A DNA stretch of 46,987 nt, from assembly GCA_035281585.1 (NCBI GenBank), contig DATEDP010000059.1, positions 1 to 46,987 of the forward strand. The letters are read 5' to 3'. Shown one piece after another: positions 17,846 through 26,729 of the stretch. Numbering within the stretch: the stretch's first letter is position 1; every line of letters begins with the position of its first letter. Below the pieces are notes generated by a model. That model was not told the DNA's origin. It did no database searches and saw only the letters and a list, made by a program, of their open reading frames with translations. A program made the translations under genes and the position numbers. Source of the DNA: a bacterium. GTDB taxonomy: Bacteria; UBA10199; DSSB01.

Positions 17846-20823
17846 CTCCTCCGAAGCTCCCGAAAATCAGCTTCAACTCCCCCTTCGCCGATCCCTATCC
17901 GGTCGAGCCCCAACCGCTGAGCTTCGGAACCGGCGGATTCTCGCTGGACCGAATTAAACTCGACCGCTTCGAGTCAGGCTTTCACTTCGATTTGCTTCAA
18001 TCCTCGCCCGGCGGCTTTCGCATCCCCGGAATTTTCACCCCCTCGATCCCGATGCAGGCGGCGGCGCCAGTCGAACCGCCGAAGTGGAATGCCGACGACA
18101 CCGGCCAGCTCATGATCGACCTCTTCATGGCCGTCGATTCGCTGGACCTCGACCTGAAAAAGATGGTCGTCAACGGCGGCGAGGCCGGCTGCCGCTTTTC
18201 GGAAATCGTCAGAGCCAAGGACTATCCGAACAAAGAAACCTGCAAGAACTTCTTCGAGAAGGACACCAAAGGCGACCTCCACCTGAGCGTCCGACCGCTG
18301 GAGGGGAAGGGCTTCTCCGAGCTCTACGATTTCTGGGTCCTTTACGACAAGTTTCCCGGCCGAACCGGCAACCGGATCAACGGCTTCTACATGACCCACC
18401 CGCTCAACAAAAACGATCAAGGGCCCTTGAAAGTGGAACAAGAGGATCCCTTCGAGAGCGGCAAGGATTTTCGCGCGGCCCTGAACCCCTCCTACAAGGT
18501 GCCGATGGGAACCGCCGTGCCCCACTCCGATAAATCGAGCCGGATCATCATGCGGCCCATCGGATTTCTCTTCGACGAGGCGCCCGGGGTTTCCTTCGAC
18601 ATCAGCGAGAACATGCTGAAGGGCTGGGGTATCGTCGACAAGAAGACTTACACCGACCTCGGCATCACTCCCTTTCAGATGCCTCGACGGATGGATCAAC
18701 TGCTGCGCTTCCTTCCCATGGCCGAGGCCCACGATCCGGACTACGTGATCGCCGACGGCTGTTACGACAAGAAGCCGGGAGCCTTGGTCGTCCGCCCCAA
18801 TTTCTTGGAGAAAAAGCCCTCGCTTTTCGACGCCCTTCATCCCGAGGCCGCGGTCATCGACATTCTCTTTCGGAAAACCTCGATCCCGCTCGGCGGGCGG
18901 GGCCACATCGATCTCGGGGCCGGCGGCGTCAACCGGATCAAGCTCCAAGGCGATGCCAAAAAGACGACGCTCGAGGTCGAGCTCGGCGACATCCCCAACC
19001 TCCGGCTGGGCACGCCCAATTTCGCGTTTGCCGCCAAGGGCCTGAAAGCCGGGAAAATCCGCTTCAACCTCCCGCCCTACTCCGAGCTGATGAAGCTGGT
19101 CTTCCCGATCACGCCGCCCGAGGACCCTCAAGTCGTGAAGGACCGGTGCATCGATCCCAGCTCCCATCCCAAGCCCAAGCGGGACTGGCAGCCGGTGATC
19201 GACAAGCTTCTCGCCGACGTCGAAATCATCGGGATCAAGGCCGAGGAGCTGAGCTTCGAGGACAAAAACCGCGGGCTCAAGGCCAGCATCCAAGGGGCCG
19301 AGATCAAGTCGGCCCGGGTGAAGGGCCTCGACTCGATTTTGTTCAAGGGCTTGGGCGCCAAATCCCTTTCCTTCGAGGACAGCCCCAGCGGAACCAAGGT
19401 CAACCTCGGCGAAAGCAAGATTTCCTCGATCTTCCTGGAAGGCACCCGGGGCGGACCCAAGGTCACGGTCAAGGGCCTCGAAGGCAAGGCGATCTCGCTC
19501 CAGCAAAACCAAGGTGGAATGACCATCGACAAGGGTGACATCGAAAAGATCGGCCTGGACTTGAGCAAGCCGGGAGCGGTCAAGCTCGAGATCAACAAGG
19601 CCGATAGCTCGGGCGAGGTCCGCTACAAAAACACCCAGGAGAACTACGAATTCCGCAGCGCCGGTGAAAGCTCGATCCAATCGGCCGTCTTCGAGACCAG
19701 CAAGGACGCCGTCGCCACCCACGTCAAGACCGAGCTCAAGTTCTCCGGCAAGGTGAAGGACTTCTTCATCTCCAACCCGGCGACCGGCGACCTGACGATG
19801 AGCGATACGGTGATTCGGCCCAGCGAAATCAAGATCAGCGTCGATTTGCCCTTTGACGGCGCCGTCCCGAACTTCAGCTTCGGAGTCGACATCGACGTCG
19901 AAAAGGCGAATCTGAAATCGGGCCACCTGCCCATCGGCGAAGTCGGGGCCTCCTCCCTCAAGGAGGGCAAGATTCACCTCCTCAAGGACGCGAGCGGGCT
20001 GAGCGGCAAGATTTCGGGCGAGCTCAAGCTCCAAATCCCCCAGATCAACATTCCGCTGATCGAGGTCGCCACCAAGGGCTTTTCGATTGAGGGGCACCTC
20101 AAGGACATCGTCATCGAGGGTTCGGGCAGCCTCGAGATCACGCCCGAAAAAATCCTGCTGACCAAAGCCATGAAGGACGGGAATCCCGGAGCCATGAAGA
20201 TCAGCGGCTCGGTCGAGGATCTTATTTTCCGCGACGACCCCTCGGCCCGCCGCAAAGAGCTCAAGGCGCTGAGCAATGGCTCGGTGATCAAGACCAAGAT
20301 GGATATCGCCACCGCCAAGATCGAGGTCAAGGACCTCGAGGCCTTCGAATTCACCCGGCCCGACGCCGACTCCGGCCGCAAAGCCGACTTGAAGAAGCTG
20401 AAGATCAAGGATTTCTCGATCACCGAGATCGAAGCCAGCGCCAAAATTTGGGCCAAATTCCCGATCTTCGGCTGGCTGCTCGGCAAGTTCCCCCTGATCG
20501 GCAAGGTCGCCGGCAAGCTGCCCGGCGAAGTGGTCGAAAGCGAGCTCAAGCTCGAGAGCTTCGACACCGACAATAACGGCAAGGGCCGGGTCACCGAAAT
20601 CGTCAACCTCCTCATCCAGCTCTTCGAAGTCGACGGCCGCAAGCAGATGGCCAAGTTCAAGCTGCCCTCGCTCAAGCTCTCGCCCGATTCCATCACCACC
20701 GGCACCGACCCGATCGAGCTTCAGCTGTACTTCCAGGACAAGGACCGCGGCGGCGACTTCGAATTTAAGCTGGTTCCGGAGGATTTGAGCAAGCGCGACA
20801 CTTGGAAGAAGCCCAAGAAGTAG
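17842..20823 (+). CDS. Large beta-strand-rich protein of unknown function (993 aa), partner of the preceding gene
   Basis: No family recognised. Translation starts at a GTG that overlaps the preceding stop by four bases. The first 430 residues are irregular and carry scattered cysteines. Residues from about 460 to 800 form repeating strands with the rhythm of a beta-solenoid or groove (AKSLSFED, SKISSIFLEG, GKAISLQQN, EKIGLDLSK), and strand-rich segments continue to the end. A hydrophobic patch near 875-895 (FGWLLGKFPLIGKVAGKLPG) may be an amphipathic membrane-contact element. No signal peptide is seen. Codon use matches the neighbours. The stop is one base from the stop of the convergent membrane-protein gene. 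Confidence 0.7.
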   Translation: MTPPKLPKISFNSPFADPYPVEPQPLSFGTGGFSLDRIKLDRFESGFHFDLLQSSPGGFRIPGIFTPSIPMQAAAPVEPPKWNADDTGQLMIDLFMAVDSLDLDLKKMVVNGGEAGCRFSEIVRAKDYPNKETCKNFFEKDTKGDLHLSVRPLEGKGFSELYDFWVLYDKFPGRTGNRINGFYMTHPLNKNDQGPLKVEQEDPFESGKDFRAALNPSYKVPMGTAVPHSDKSSRIIMRPIGFLFDEAPGVSFDISENMLKGWGIVDKKTYTDLGITPFQMPRRMDQLLRFLPMAEAHDPDYVIADGCYDKKPGALVVRPNFLEKKPSLFDALHPEAAVIDILFRKTSIPLGGRGHIDLGAGGVNRIKLQGDAKKTTLEVELGDIPNLRLGTPNFAFAAKGLKAGKIRFNLPPYSELMKLVFPITPPEDPQVVKDRCIDPSSHPKPKRDWQPVIDKLLADVEIIGIKAEELSFEDKNRGLKASIQGAEIKSARVKGLDSILFKGLGAKSLSFEDSPSGTKVNLGESKISSIFLEGTRGGPKVTVKGLEGKAISLQQNQGGMTIDKGDIEKIGLDLSKPGAVKLEINKADSSGEVRYKNTQENYEFRSAGESSIQSAVFETSKDAVATHVKTELKFSGKVKDFFISNPATGDLTMSDTVIRPSEIKISVDLPFDGAVPNFSFGVDIDVEKANLKSGHLPIGEVGASSLKEGKIHLLKDASGLSGKISGELKLQIPQINIPLIEVATKGFSIEGHLKDIVIEGSGSLEITPEKILLTKAMKDGNPGAMKISGSVEDLIFRDDPSARRKELKALSNGSVIKTKMDIATAKIEVKDLEAFEFTRPDADSGRKADLKKLKIKDFSITEIEASAKIWAKFPIFGWLLGKFPLIGKVAGKLPGEVVESELKLESFDTDNNGKGRVTEIVNLLIQLFEVDGRKQMAKFKLPSLKLSPDSITTGTDPIELQLYFQDKDRGGDFEFKLVPEDLSKRDTWKKPKK

Positions 20824-20824
20824 C

Positions 20825-21856
20825 TCAAGCCCTCCGCACCGACCAGATAAAGCCGTCGTACCAAAAGTGCATCAAGGAAACGACGATGGTGATCGCCCAG
20901 AACAGGTCCATTTTCTCGCTCACCACTTCCGCAAAAAATCCATAGGAAAGGGTCAAGGCCAAGAAGCCGGCCAAGGCGAGATAGGTGGTCTTGGGACCCT
21001 CGGGAAGGCGCAGTCGCTTCGGTATCCGGCGGCCTTCGGTGACCCACATCAAGGCCAGATACTGAACGGCGTGGAATAAGTTCATGATGAAAAAAGCCTC
21101 GCCCCAGCTGTTGAAGGCCCAGGTATAAATGGAGCAAAGCCCGGTCGAGGCGAGCAAATAGGTTTTGTGGAAAGAGAAGCGCTGGCCCTGACGGTGAAGG
21201 CGCCAATGGGCGTAGGCGTAATAAAGCAGGAACAGGGTTCCAATGGCGAGCACGGCCCAGGTCAGGTAACGCTGCCGGCTTTCGACGTAGGCCGGAACGG
21301 TCGCAAAGAAGGTCGAGCCCAACTCGCCAAAACCTTCGAAATCTTCCAAGTGATCTTTTAAGGTGACTCCGGCCAGGATGGGCCCGGCGTAGAGAAGCTG
21401 GTTCAGCCAGAAATCCAAACGGCGGGTCTTCTCACCGGTCAAGCCGGCGTTCCGCTCATAAATTCGACCGAAGCCGAAGGTTTGAGCGCCGGAATGCCAG
21501 ACGTCCCAAAAGGTCGCGACCACCGTCGCAGCCACCGCGATCCAAGCCGAGGAAAGGATGGCGATCCCGATCAGCAGCGGAACGAGGAGAAAGCGATAAG
21601 GGTGAAGCCGGAAAATCTCGGGATTGCCATGGCTGCGAAAAAGAACCGCCGCCAAATGAGCATGCACGATGATTCCAAGGGCGAGTCCGACCACGGTGGT
21701 GGAAACGCCGGCCACCAAGATCGGCGTCTCGCTGAGGTCGCTACGCGAAATCAGCATTCCCAGGATCAGGCAGAGCAAGGGCGGCAGGAGGAAAAAGCCC
21801 CAGTCGTAGGCTGGACCAACGATGTAAGGCGAGTGGAGCTTTTCCTGGGGAATCAT
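20825..21856 (-). CDS. Polytopic membrane protein with conserved-looking intramembrane histidines
   Basis: The 343 residues contain about eight to nine hydrophobic helices. Polar residues recur at helix ends: HAHLAAVLFRSHGN near 65-78, DVWHSGAQTFGFGRIY near 117-132, NLFHAVQYLALMW near 258 and MHFWYDGFIW near 330. Histidines placed this way suggest a metal- or heme-binding membrane enzyme. It faintly resembles Brp/Blh-type membrane oxygenases, but I cannot support a family call. Its ATG overlaps the stop of the upstream membrane-protein gene by four bases, so the two are co-translated. Confidence 0.65.
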   Translation of the reverse strand: MIPQEKLHSPYIVGPAYDWGFFLLPPLLCLILGMLISRSDLSETPILVAGVSTTVVGLALGIIVHAHLAAVLFRSHGNPEIFRLHPYRFLLVPLLIGIAILSSAWIAVAATVVATFWDVWHSGAQTFGFGRIYERNAGLTGEKTRRLDFWLNQLLYAGPILAGVTLKDHLEDFEGFGELGSTFFATVPAYVESRQRYLTWAVLAIGTLFLLYYAYAHWRLHRQGQRFSFHKTYLLASTGLCSIYTWAFNSWGEAFFIMNLFHAVQYLALMWVTEGRRIPKRLRLPEGPKTTYLALAGFLALTLSYGFFAEVVSEKMDLFWAITIVVSLMHFWYDGFIWSVRRA

Positions 21857-22518
21857 GCGAGCCCCCCTTCCCTCCCTGACCTTAGCTCGCCGATCAAAGT
21901 CGTCAGGAACAGGGTCGCGCCCACCAGCTCGAGAGCTTCTTCGACCAGGTCGAGGCCGGCGTAGCCGAAGCCGTCATCGCCGAAACGAGTGACCCAATAA
22001 CCTAAAGGCAACTCCATCCCAACCGCGCCACCGACATAGAGCGTCGCCGCCAATAGGAAGCGTCGGCGGAGATCCGGCCGGAGGCTCCCGAGAAACGGCC
22101 AGTAAAACAAAGCCAAGATTAGGAGGAGGACAGCGGCCGGGACGATCCAGTCATAATATAGAATGCCGCCGGAGCCGGTGATACCACCCAAGCTCTCGTG
22201 GATCCCAATCGCTTCGTCCAAGGACATATAAAAGAAGCCGATCCCCAGGAAGGTCCAGTGCCGGCCGTAGGCTGCCCGCCTCTTCCGGATTCCGCCGGCA
22301 ATCTCGATCAAGATCAGGCCGCACCAAAAGAGCAAGCAGGAGGAGTACCAGGTCGGGACATTGCCTTCGAAACTGAGGGAAAAAAGCGGCGCCCAAGCCT
22401 CGGCTAAGGGGGAAGGAAGAAAGTGCCGCCAGAGCTCCGCGAGCAGGCCCAGAAAAACCAAAAGTCCAACGATGGTAAAAAGGGTAACCGATTTCGGGGC
22501 CGAGCCTCTCAATGCCAA
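21853..22518 (-). CDS. Polytopic membrane protein with DE-x4-HE motif
   Basis: This 221-residue protein has about six membrane helices. Acidic residues and a histidine sit in or beside helices: SLDEAIGIHESLGG near 100-113 and DLVEEALELVG near 190-200. Such pairs are seen in membrane metalloenzymes and transporters, but I do not recognise the family. It overlaps the upstream secreted-protein gene by 10 bases and the downstream membrane-protein gene by four, forming a three-gene unit. Confidence 0.6.
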   Translation of the reverse strand: MALRGSAPKSVTLFTIVGLLVFLGLLAELWRHFLPSPLAEAWAPLFSLSFEGNVPTWYSSCLLFWCGLILIEIAGGIRKRRAAYGRHWTFLGIGFFYMSLDEAIGIHESLGGITGSGGILYYDWIVPAAVLLLILALFYWPFLGSLRPDLRRRFLLAATLYVGGAVGMELPLGYWVTRFGDDGFGYAGLDLVEEALELVGATLFLTTLIGELRSGREGGLA

Positions 22519-23168
22519 CCTTTATGCTTTCCCTTGTGCTTCCAACCCTTGTGCTTCTTATGCTTCCACTTCTTATGCTTGCCGTGATGATAGTGGTGGT
22601 GGTCCCGACCCTCGCCCGGCACCAGGACCCATCCGGCTCGGTTGATCTTTCCGGGCGGAACGCGATAACCGTACTTTTGGGCGATTCCCGGCGGCAGCCA
22701 AAAGCCGTACGCCGGGTCATAGGGGTGAAGGACGGCCCGAGAAAAATTCACTCCCGACATAGGGATTATCGGCAGGGCTTGAGGAGTAACTTGCAAAATT
22801 TCCCTCAAAAAATAAGTCTGGTTGCTCTGAATAAAGACCGGATCGGGAGCCGCTGGGATTGTCGGTCCCAAGGCGAAATTCGAGACAATCTGGCCGTAGT
22901 CCATGCCCATCTTACGCATCATCCACACTTGGAGAGGAAGGGTGCTCGTAGCCTGGGCGATTCGTAGGATCGAGGGCACTTCCTCGGCCGGCGCCATCAT
23001 TACCGGGGCGACCAGCTCCGGCGTAAAGCCATAAGCCTTGCCGTAGACGCCGCTCAATTGACGGGCCTCGGGCGAACCCAAATTCACATTGACCAGGTTC
23101 GTATCGGCGTGAGCAGGCCGGAATCCCAATGCCAAGAGCAACAAGAAGCTGTACAAAATATTTTTCAT
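22509..23168 (-). CDS. Secreted protein with a His/Lys-rich C-terminal tail
   Basis: A signal peptide (about 1-21, ending AHA) precedes a globular region of roughly 165 residues that I cannot assign. The last 31 residues (189-219) contain 11 histidines, many lysines and several tryptophans in repeats of the type WKHKGKHK. The tail could bind metal ions or acidic surfaces such as cell wall, DNA or polysaccharide. The underlying DNA is repetitive around CTTATGCTT/CTTGTGCTT units (22515-22590), so tail length may vary between strains. It is the first gene of a unit with two membrane proteins. Confidence 0.7.
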   Translation of the reverse strand: MKNILYSFLLLLALGFRPAHADTNLVNVNLGSPEARQLSGVYGKAYGFTPELVAPVMMAPAEEVPSILRIAQATSTLPLQVWMMRKMGMDYGQIVSNFALGPTIPAAPDPVFIQSNQTYFLREILQVTPQALPIIPMSGVNFSRAVLHPYDPAYGFWLPPGIAQKYGYRVPPGKINRAGWVLVPGEGRDHHHYHHGKHKKWKHKKHKGWKHKGKHKGWH

Positions 23169-23233
23169 ACACCCTTCCTTATATTGAAGTGCGAGATCTA
23201 TGACGCGAGATCCGTTATGATGTCACATTATTT

Positions 23234-23965
23234 TTAAGAAGTGGCTGGCCTAACCAAGTCGTATTCGATCCGCGGAATATCCACCCCCAGGAAACTGCGA
23301 AAACTTTCCTCCAGGATGCGGCGGGAATTGGCGAGATGAGCCGAAGAGCCCGAGCCCTCCTCCCAAAAGCTCTCGGGAATGACTTCGGAGATCCCTTGGC
23401 GCTCCGGCCCCCGATGACAGGCGGCGCAGACCAGGCCGCCCTCGCCGGCCGAGAAATAATAGCGACCGCTGCCGTGATTCTGACAGCGGGAGCAGCGCGA
23501 CAGATCGAGGTGAAAGCCGAGCCTGGAAAGGAGCTGACGCCGGAAAGCGACGTCGAGCCAGGCGAAGTTTTCGCAGCCAAGGCGGCGAAAAGCCCCCTGA
23601 AGAAGCTGGAAAACTCCGGCCACTTGCTGAGCCTCGGGCAGGGCCTTGGCCAGCAAACCGAGCCATTGCAGGGCCAGAACCGTGGCTTCGTAGCTCTCGC
23701 CGATCGGAGCGAAACTTTCCTCCAAACGGCATTGCAGCAGGGTCGCCAAGCCGCGCTCGCTCGGCTTGAACTCGATGTCGAGGCAATGAACGAAGTCGAG
23801 GACGCCGGAAAAGCGCTTGAGGCTCTTGCGGGCGCCGAGGGCGATCATGTCGACCCGGCCATGAGCGGCGGTGAGGAAGCTCAAGATGCGGTGGTCGTCG
23901 CCATAGGCCACCGAGCGCAGGAGGAACGCCGAGTCCCGGACCGGTTCGGCTATTTTTGCAGCCAT
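23234..23965 (-). CDS. recO: DNA repair protein RecO
   Basis: RecO anneals single strands and, with RecR, loads RecA on SSB-coated DNA. The N-terminal OB-fold starts with RDSAFLLRSVAYGDDHRILSFLTAAHGR (about 10-37), the classic RecO opening. A C-terminal helical domain follows, with a zinc finger from C158, C161, C180 and C183. Length, 243 residues, is normal. The start overlaps the upstream RodZ-like gene by 16 bases, and mtnP, rodZ-like and recO appear to be one operon. Confidence 0.93.
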   Translation of the reverse strand: MAAKIAEPVRDSAFLLRSVAYGDDHRILSFLTAAHGRVDMIALGARKSLKRFSGVLDFVHCLDIEFKPSERGLATLLQCRLEESFAPIGESYEATVLALQWLGLLAKALPEAQQVAGVFQLLQGAFRRLGCENFAWLDVAFRRQLLSRLGFHLDLSRCSRCQNHGSGRYYFSAGEGGLVCAACHRGPERQGISEVIPESFWEEGSGSSAHLANSRRILEESFRSFLGVDIPRIEYDLVRPATS

Positions 23966-24303
23966 AGCACCAGGATGGTACCTGCCCCGAAGAGCAGCAG
24001 CAAGAGGAGGAGCCAGCCGAGCTTGGCCGCCCGCGGCCGGGTGTCGGGCTTGTCCCAGGCGGTCATTCCCTTGAGCAGGTCCTCGAAGCGAAGCAAGACG
24101 TCTTCGGGGTTCAACCCGACGTAGGAGGCGTAAGCCTTGAGATAACCTCGGGCGAAGGTCATGCCGGGCAGCTTTTCGAAATGCTCCGACTCGATGGCCT
24201 GGAGATACTCGATTTTGACCCGCGTCTGATCGGCCACCTCGGCGAGGGGGATCTTGCGGAGCTCGCGCTCGCGGCGCAGATAGGAGCCTAGGGATTCGGT
24301 CAT
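23950..24303 (-). CDS. Short RodZ-like protein: HTH domain plus one membrane helix
   Basis: Residues 1-75 form the HTH_25 helix-turn-helix of RodZ/YmfM proteins (SLGSYLRRERELRKIPLAEVA, then TFARGYLKAYASYVGLNPE). A single membrane helix follows at about 93-114. RodZ normally continues into a periplasmic domain and links MreB to the cell-wall elongation machine; here the protein ends right after the helix at 117 residues. There is no sign of a frameshift, since the next gene overlaps the stop. It may be a reduced RodZ or a membrane-tethered regulator. Confidence 0.8.
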   Translation of the reverse strand: MTESLGSYLRRERELRKIPLAEVADQTRVKIEYLQAIESEHFEKLPGMTFARGYLKAYASYVGLNPEDVLLRFEDLLKGMTAWDKPDTRPRAAKLGWLLLLLLLFGAGTILVLWLQK

Positions 24304-24304
24304 A

Positions 24305-25165
24305 CTATAAATTCTTGCCGTAGATCAGCTTGAGCTTCTTCTTGGTGCCCTCGGGAACCAAGAGCTTGTTGGTGACGAAGGCGTGGCGCAAAGCGCGGGA
24401 ACAGACGCATTCCCGCTCCTGAACCACTTGCGGGATCACCCGGCGGATCACCTGTTGAGCGGTTTTGACGTTCTTGAGCAAGGTCGCGATGACCATCTCG
24501 GCCGTGACGCTGTCGTGCTCTTCATGCCAACAGTCGTAATCGGTTGAAAGCGCCATCGTCGCGTAGCAAAGCTCGGCTTCGCGAGCCAGCTTGGCTTCTT
24601 GAAGATTGGTCATCCCGATGACATCGGCGCCCCAGCTCCGGTAGAGCTTGGATTCGGCCTTGGTCGAGAACATCGGCCCCTCGATACAGACGTAAGTTCC
24701 GGCCGGATGGGAAACCGCGCCTTCGGCCTGGGCCGCCTGGTGCAGCTTGGCCCGCAAGACCGGGCAGACCGGATCGGCGAAGGAGACGTGGGCGACGATG
24801 CCTTCGCCGAAGAAAGTGGCCGGCCGTTGGAAGGTGCGGTCGATGAACTGATCGACCATGACGAGATGTCCGGGCTCGATCTCTTCCTTGAGCGAGCCGA
24901 CCGCCGAAACCGAAAGAACGAATTCACAGCCCAGCTTCTTGATCGCGTAAATGTTGGCGCGAAAATTCAGCTCGCTGGGCAAGAGCCGATGGCCTTTGGA
25001 ATGGCGGGCCAAAAAAGCCACCGGCAGGCCTTCGAGCTCCCCGATCACGAAATCGTCGGAGGGCTCGCCAAAGGGCGTCTCGACCGAGCGCTCCTCCAAC
25101 ACCTTGAGGCCTTCCATTTCGTACAGCCCGCTGCCGCCGATGATCGCGATTTTTGGGTCCTTCAT
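24305..25165 (-). CDS. mtnP: S-methyl-5'-thioadenosine phosphorylase
   Basis: MtnP cleaves methylthioadenosine to adenine and methylthioribose-1-phosphate in methionine salvage. The ATG at 25165 is preceded by AAGGAG five bases upstream and starts directly before the nucleotide-binding strand KIAIIGGSGLY. Further family blocks are RHSKGH near 53, SAVGSLKEE near 87, CIEGPMFSTKAES near 160 and the substrate loop MTNLQEAKLARE near 180. These fit the MTAP branch rather than plain purine nucleoside phosphorylase. It is first in mtnP-rodZ-like-recO, with a one-base gap to the next gene. Confidence 0.9.
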   Translation of the reverse strand: MKDPKIAIIGGSGLYEMEGLKVLEERSVETPFGEPSDDFVIGELEGLPVAFLARHSKGHRLLPSELNFRANIYAIKKLGCEFVLSVSAVGSLKEEIEPGHLVMVDQFIDRTFQRPATFFGEGIVAHVSFADPVCPVLRAKLHQAAQAEGAVSHPAGTYVCIEGPMFSTKAESKLYRSWGADVIGMTNLQEAKLAREAELCYATMALSTDYDCWHEEHDSVTAEMVIATLLKNVKTAQQVIRRVIPQVVQERECVCSRALRHAFVTNKLLVPEGTKKKLKLIYGKNL

Positions 25166-25249
25166 GGGTGCTCCTTGCTGGCCCAAGCTTTTACTTAGGA
25201 CGGCGGCGAAGCTCAACTGAATTCCCTGCCTATAAAATGGCCGTCGCCA

Positions 25250-25320
25250 GGGGCTTTAGCCCCATCTTCGCCGAAGGCGCCAATGACGCACCGTTGACGG
25301 GGCTAAAGCCCCTTGCTACT
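25250..25320. repeat. Palindromic repeat, family B, double copy
   Basis: GGGGCTTTAGCCCC (25250-25263) and GGGGCTAAAGCCCC (25299-25312) flank a smaller hairpin, CTTCGCCGAAGGCG. The unit lies in the divergent promoter region of mtnP and tldD and ends eight bases before the tldD ATG, so it is in or beside the tldD leader. Confidence 0.7.
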
Positions 25321-25328
25321 GAAGAGAC

Positions 25329-26729
25329 ATGATCGAAAACATGGATCTGGGCAAAATATTAAAGCGGGCCCTCAAGAACGGCGGCGATTTCGCCGAAATT
25401 TTCGAAGAGTTGAGCCATAGCACTCACCTGCAGCGCGAAGGCCGGCGCTTCGAGAAAATTTTCAGCGGCGCCGACGCCGGGGTCGGCCTCCGGGTGGTCC
25501 ACGACGGCAAAACCGCCTACGCCTATACCAATGAGATCAGCGAGGCGAGTCTGCTCGGCCTGGCTTCCGATCTGGCCGACGCGCTGCGGGCCGGGAATTT
25601 CGACCGCGACCTCGGCCTGCAGAGGAAGGAAGCCGACTGGCGGCAGGTCGTCAAGATCGACCCGACCACCGTCGGCCTGCCCGACAAGATCAAGGTTCTC
25701 CAGGAAGCCGACGATCTGGCCTGGAGCATCGACTCGCGGCTGGCCCAGGTCACCACCAGCTACCGCGACCAGCTCCGCCATATCCGCATCGCCAACTCCT
25801 ACGGCGAGCTTTGCGAGGATCGGCAAATCTACGTCGTCTTCGTCGTCCAGGCGGTGGCTTCCGACGGCGAAAATCTCCAGACCGGCTATGAGCCGCTCGG
25901 CGGCACCCAAGGATTCGAGATCTTGGGCGGAGACGCGGCGCTTCGCACCGCCGAAACCGCGGCCCGGCGGGCGATCCGAATGCTCGAGGCCCCGCTGGCG
26001 CCCTCCGGCCCGATGACGGTGGTCGTCGCCGCCGAAGCCGGCGGCACCTTGGTCCACGAGGCCGTCGGCCATGGGCTGGAAGCCGACCTCGCCCGTGAAG
26101 GCCTCTCGGTCTATCAAGACAAAATCGGCCAAACGGTGGCCGGCCCGGCGATCACGGTGCTCGACGACCCCACCCTACCGGGAAAGCGCGGCTCCTTCCT
26201 CTTCGACGACGAGGGAACTCCCTCCCAACGCAACGTCCTGATCGACCGCGGCGTCCTCAAGAGCTACATGAACAACCGGATCTATGCCGCCCGCGACGGC
26301 GTCGCCCCCACCGGCAACGGCCGCCGCGAGTCCTACCGCCACCGGCCGATCGTCCGGATGACCAACACCATGATCGCGCCGGGCCAGGACGATCCGGCGG
26401 CGATCTTGAAAAGCGTCGACCGCGGCCTCTACGTCACCCGGATGGGCTCGGGCCAAGTCAACACCGTCAACGGCGATTTCGTCTTCGAGGTGAGCGAGGG
26501 CTTCTTGATCCGGCACGGCCGGCTCGGCGAGGCGGTCCGCGGCGCCACCCTGACCGGCAACGGTCCGACCGTCCTAAAGACCATCGACCGGATCGGCAAC
26601 GATATGGGCTATGGCATCGGCACTTGCGGCAAAGACGGCCAAGGCGTTCCGGTGGCCGACGCCCAGCCGACCCTGCGCATTCCCGAGATCACGGTCGGCG
26701 GTCAGGGCGCAATCATGACCCAGGAATAG
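25329..26729 (+). CDS. tldD: Metalloprotease TldD
   Basis: TldD forms a heterodimer with TldE/PmbA that degrades unfolded peptides and processes some modified peptides and antitoxins. The catalytic zinc motif HEAVGH lies at residues 243-248. Further conserved parts are GGTLVHEAVGHGLEADL, NGDFVFEVSEG near 380 and the C-terminal TVGGQGAIMTQE typical of TldD. Length, 466 residues, is normal. No tldE partner is in the window. The 3' end overlaps the convergent pgeF gene by 28 bases. The start is close behind a palindromic repeat, and a clear ribosome site is not obvious. Confidence 0.94.
   Translation: MIENMDLGKILKRALKNGGDFAEIFEELSHSTHLQREGRRFEKIFSGADAGVGLRVVHDGKTAYAYTNEISEASLLGLASDLADALRAGNFDRDLGLQRKEADWRQVVKIDPTTVGLPDKIKVLQEADDLAWSIDSRLAQVTTSYRDQLRHIRIANSYGELCEDRQIYVVFVVQAVASDGENLQTGYEPLGGTQGFEILGGDAALRTAETAARRAIRMLEAPLAPSGPMTVVVAAEAGGTLVHEAVGHGLEADLAREGLSVYQDKIGQTVAGPAITVLDDPTLPGKRGSFLFDDEGTPSQRNVLIDRGVLKSYMNNRIYAARDGVAPTGNGRRESYRHRPIVRMTNTMIAPGQDDPAAILKSVDRGLYVTRMGSGQVNTVNGDFVFEVSEGFLIRHGRLGEAVRGATLTGNGPTVLKTIDRIGNDMGYGIGTCGKDGQGVPVADAQPTLRIPEITVGGQGAIMTQE

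Noticed and set aside
17974-20097. A 707-codon open frame on the minus strand opposite the 993-residue protein, and similar long antisense frames at 15359-17056, 13037-14704 and 42117-44234
   Set aside because: They mirror real genes in GC-rich DNA where the opposite frame rarely meets stops. Their translations are low-complexity, with no domain, signal peptide or ribosome site.
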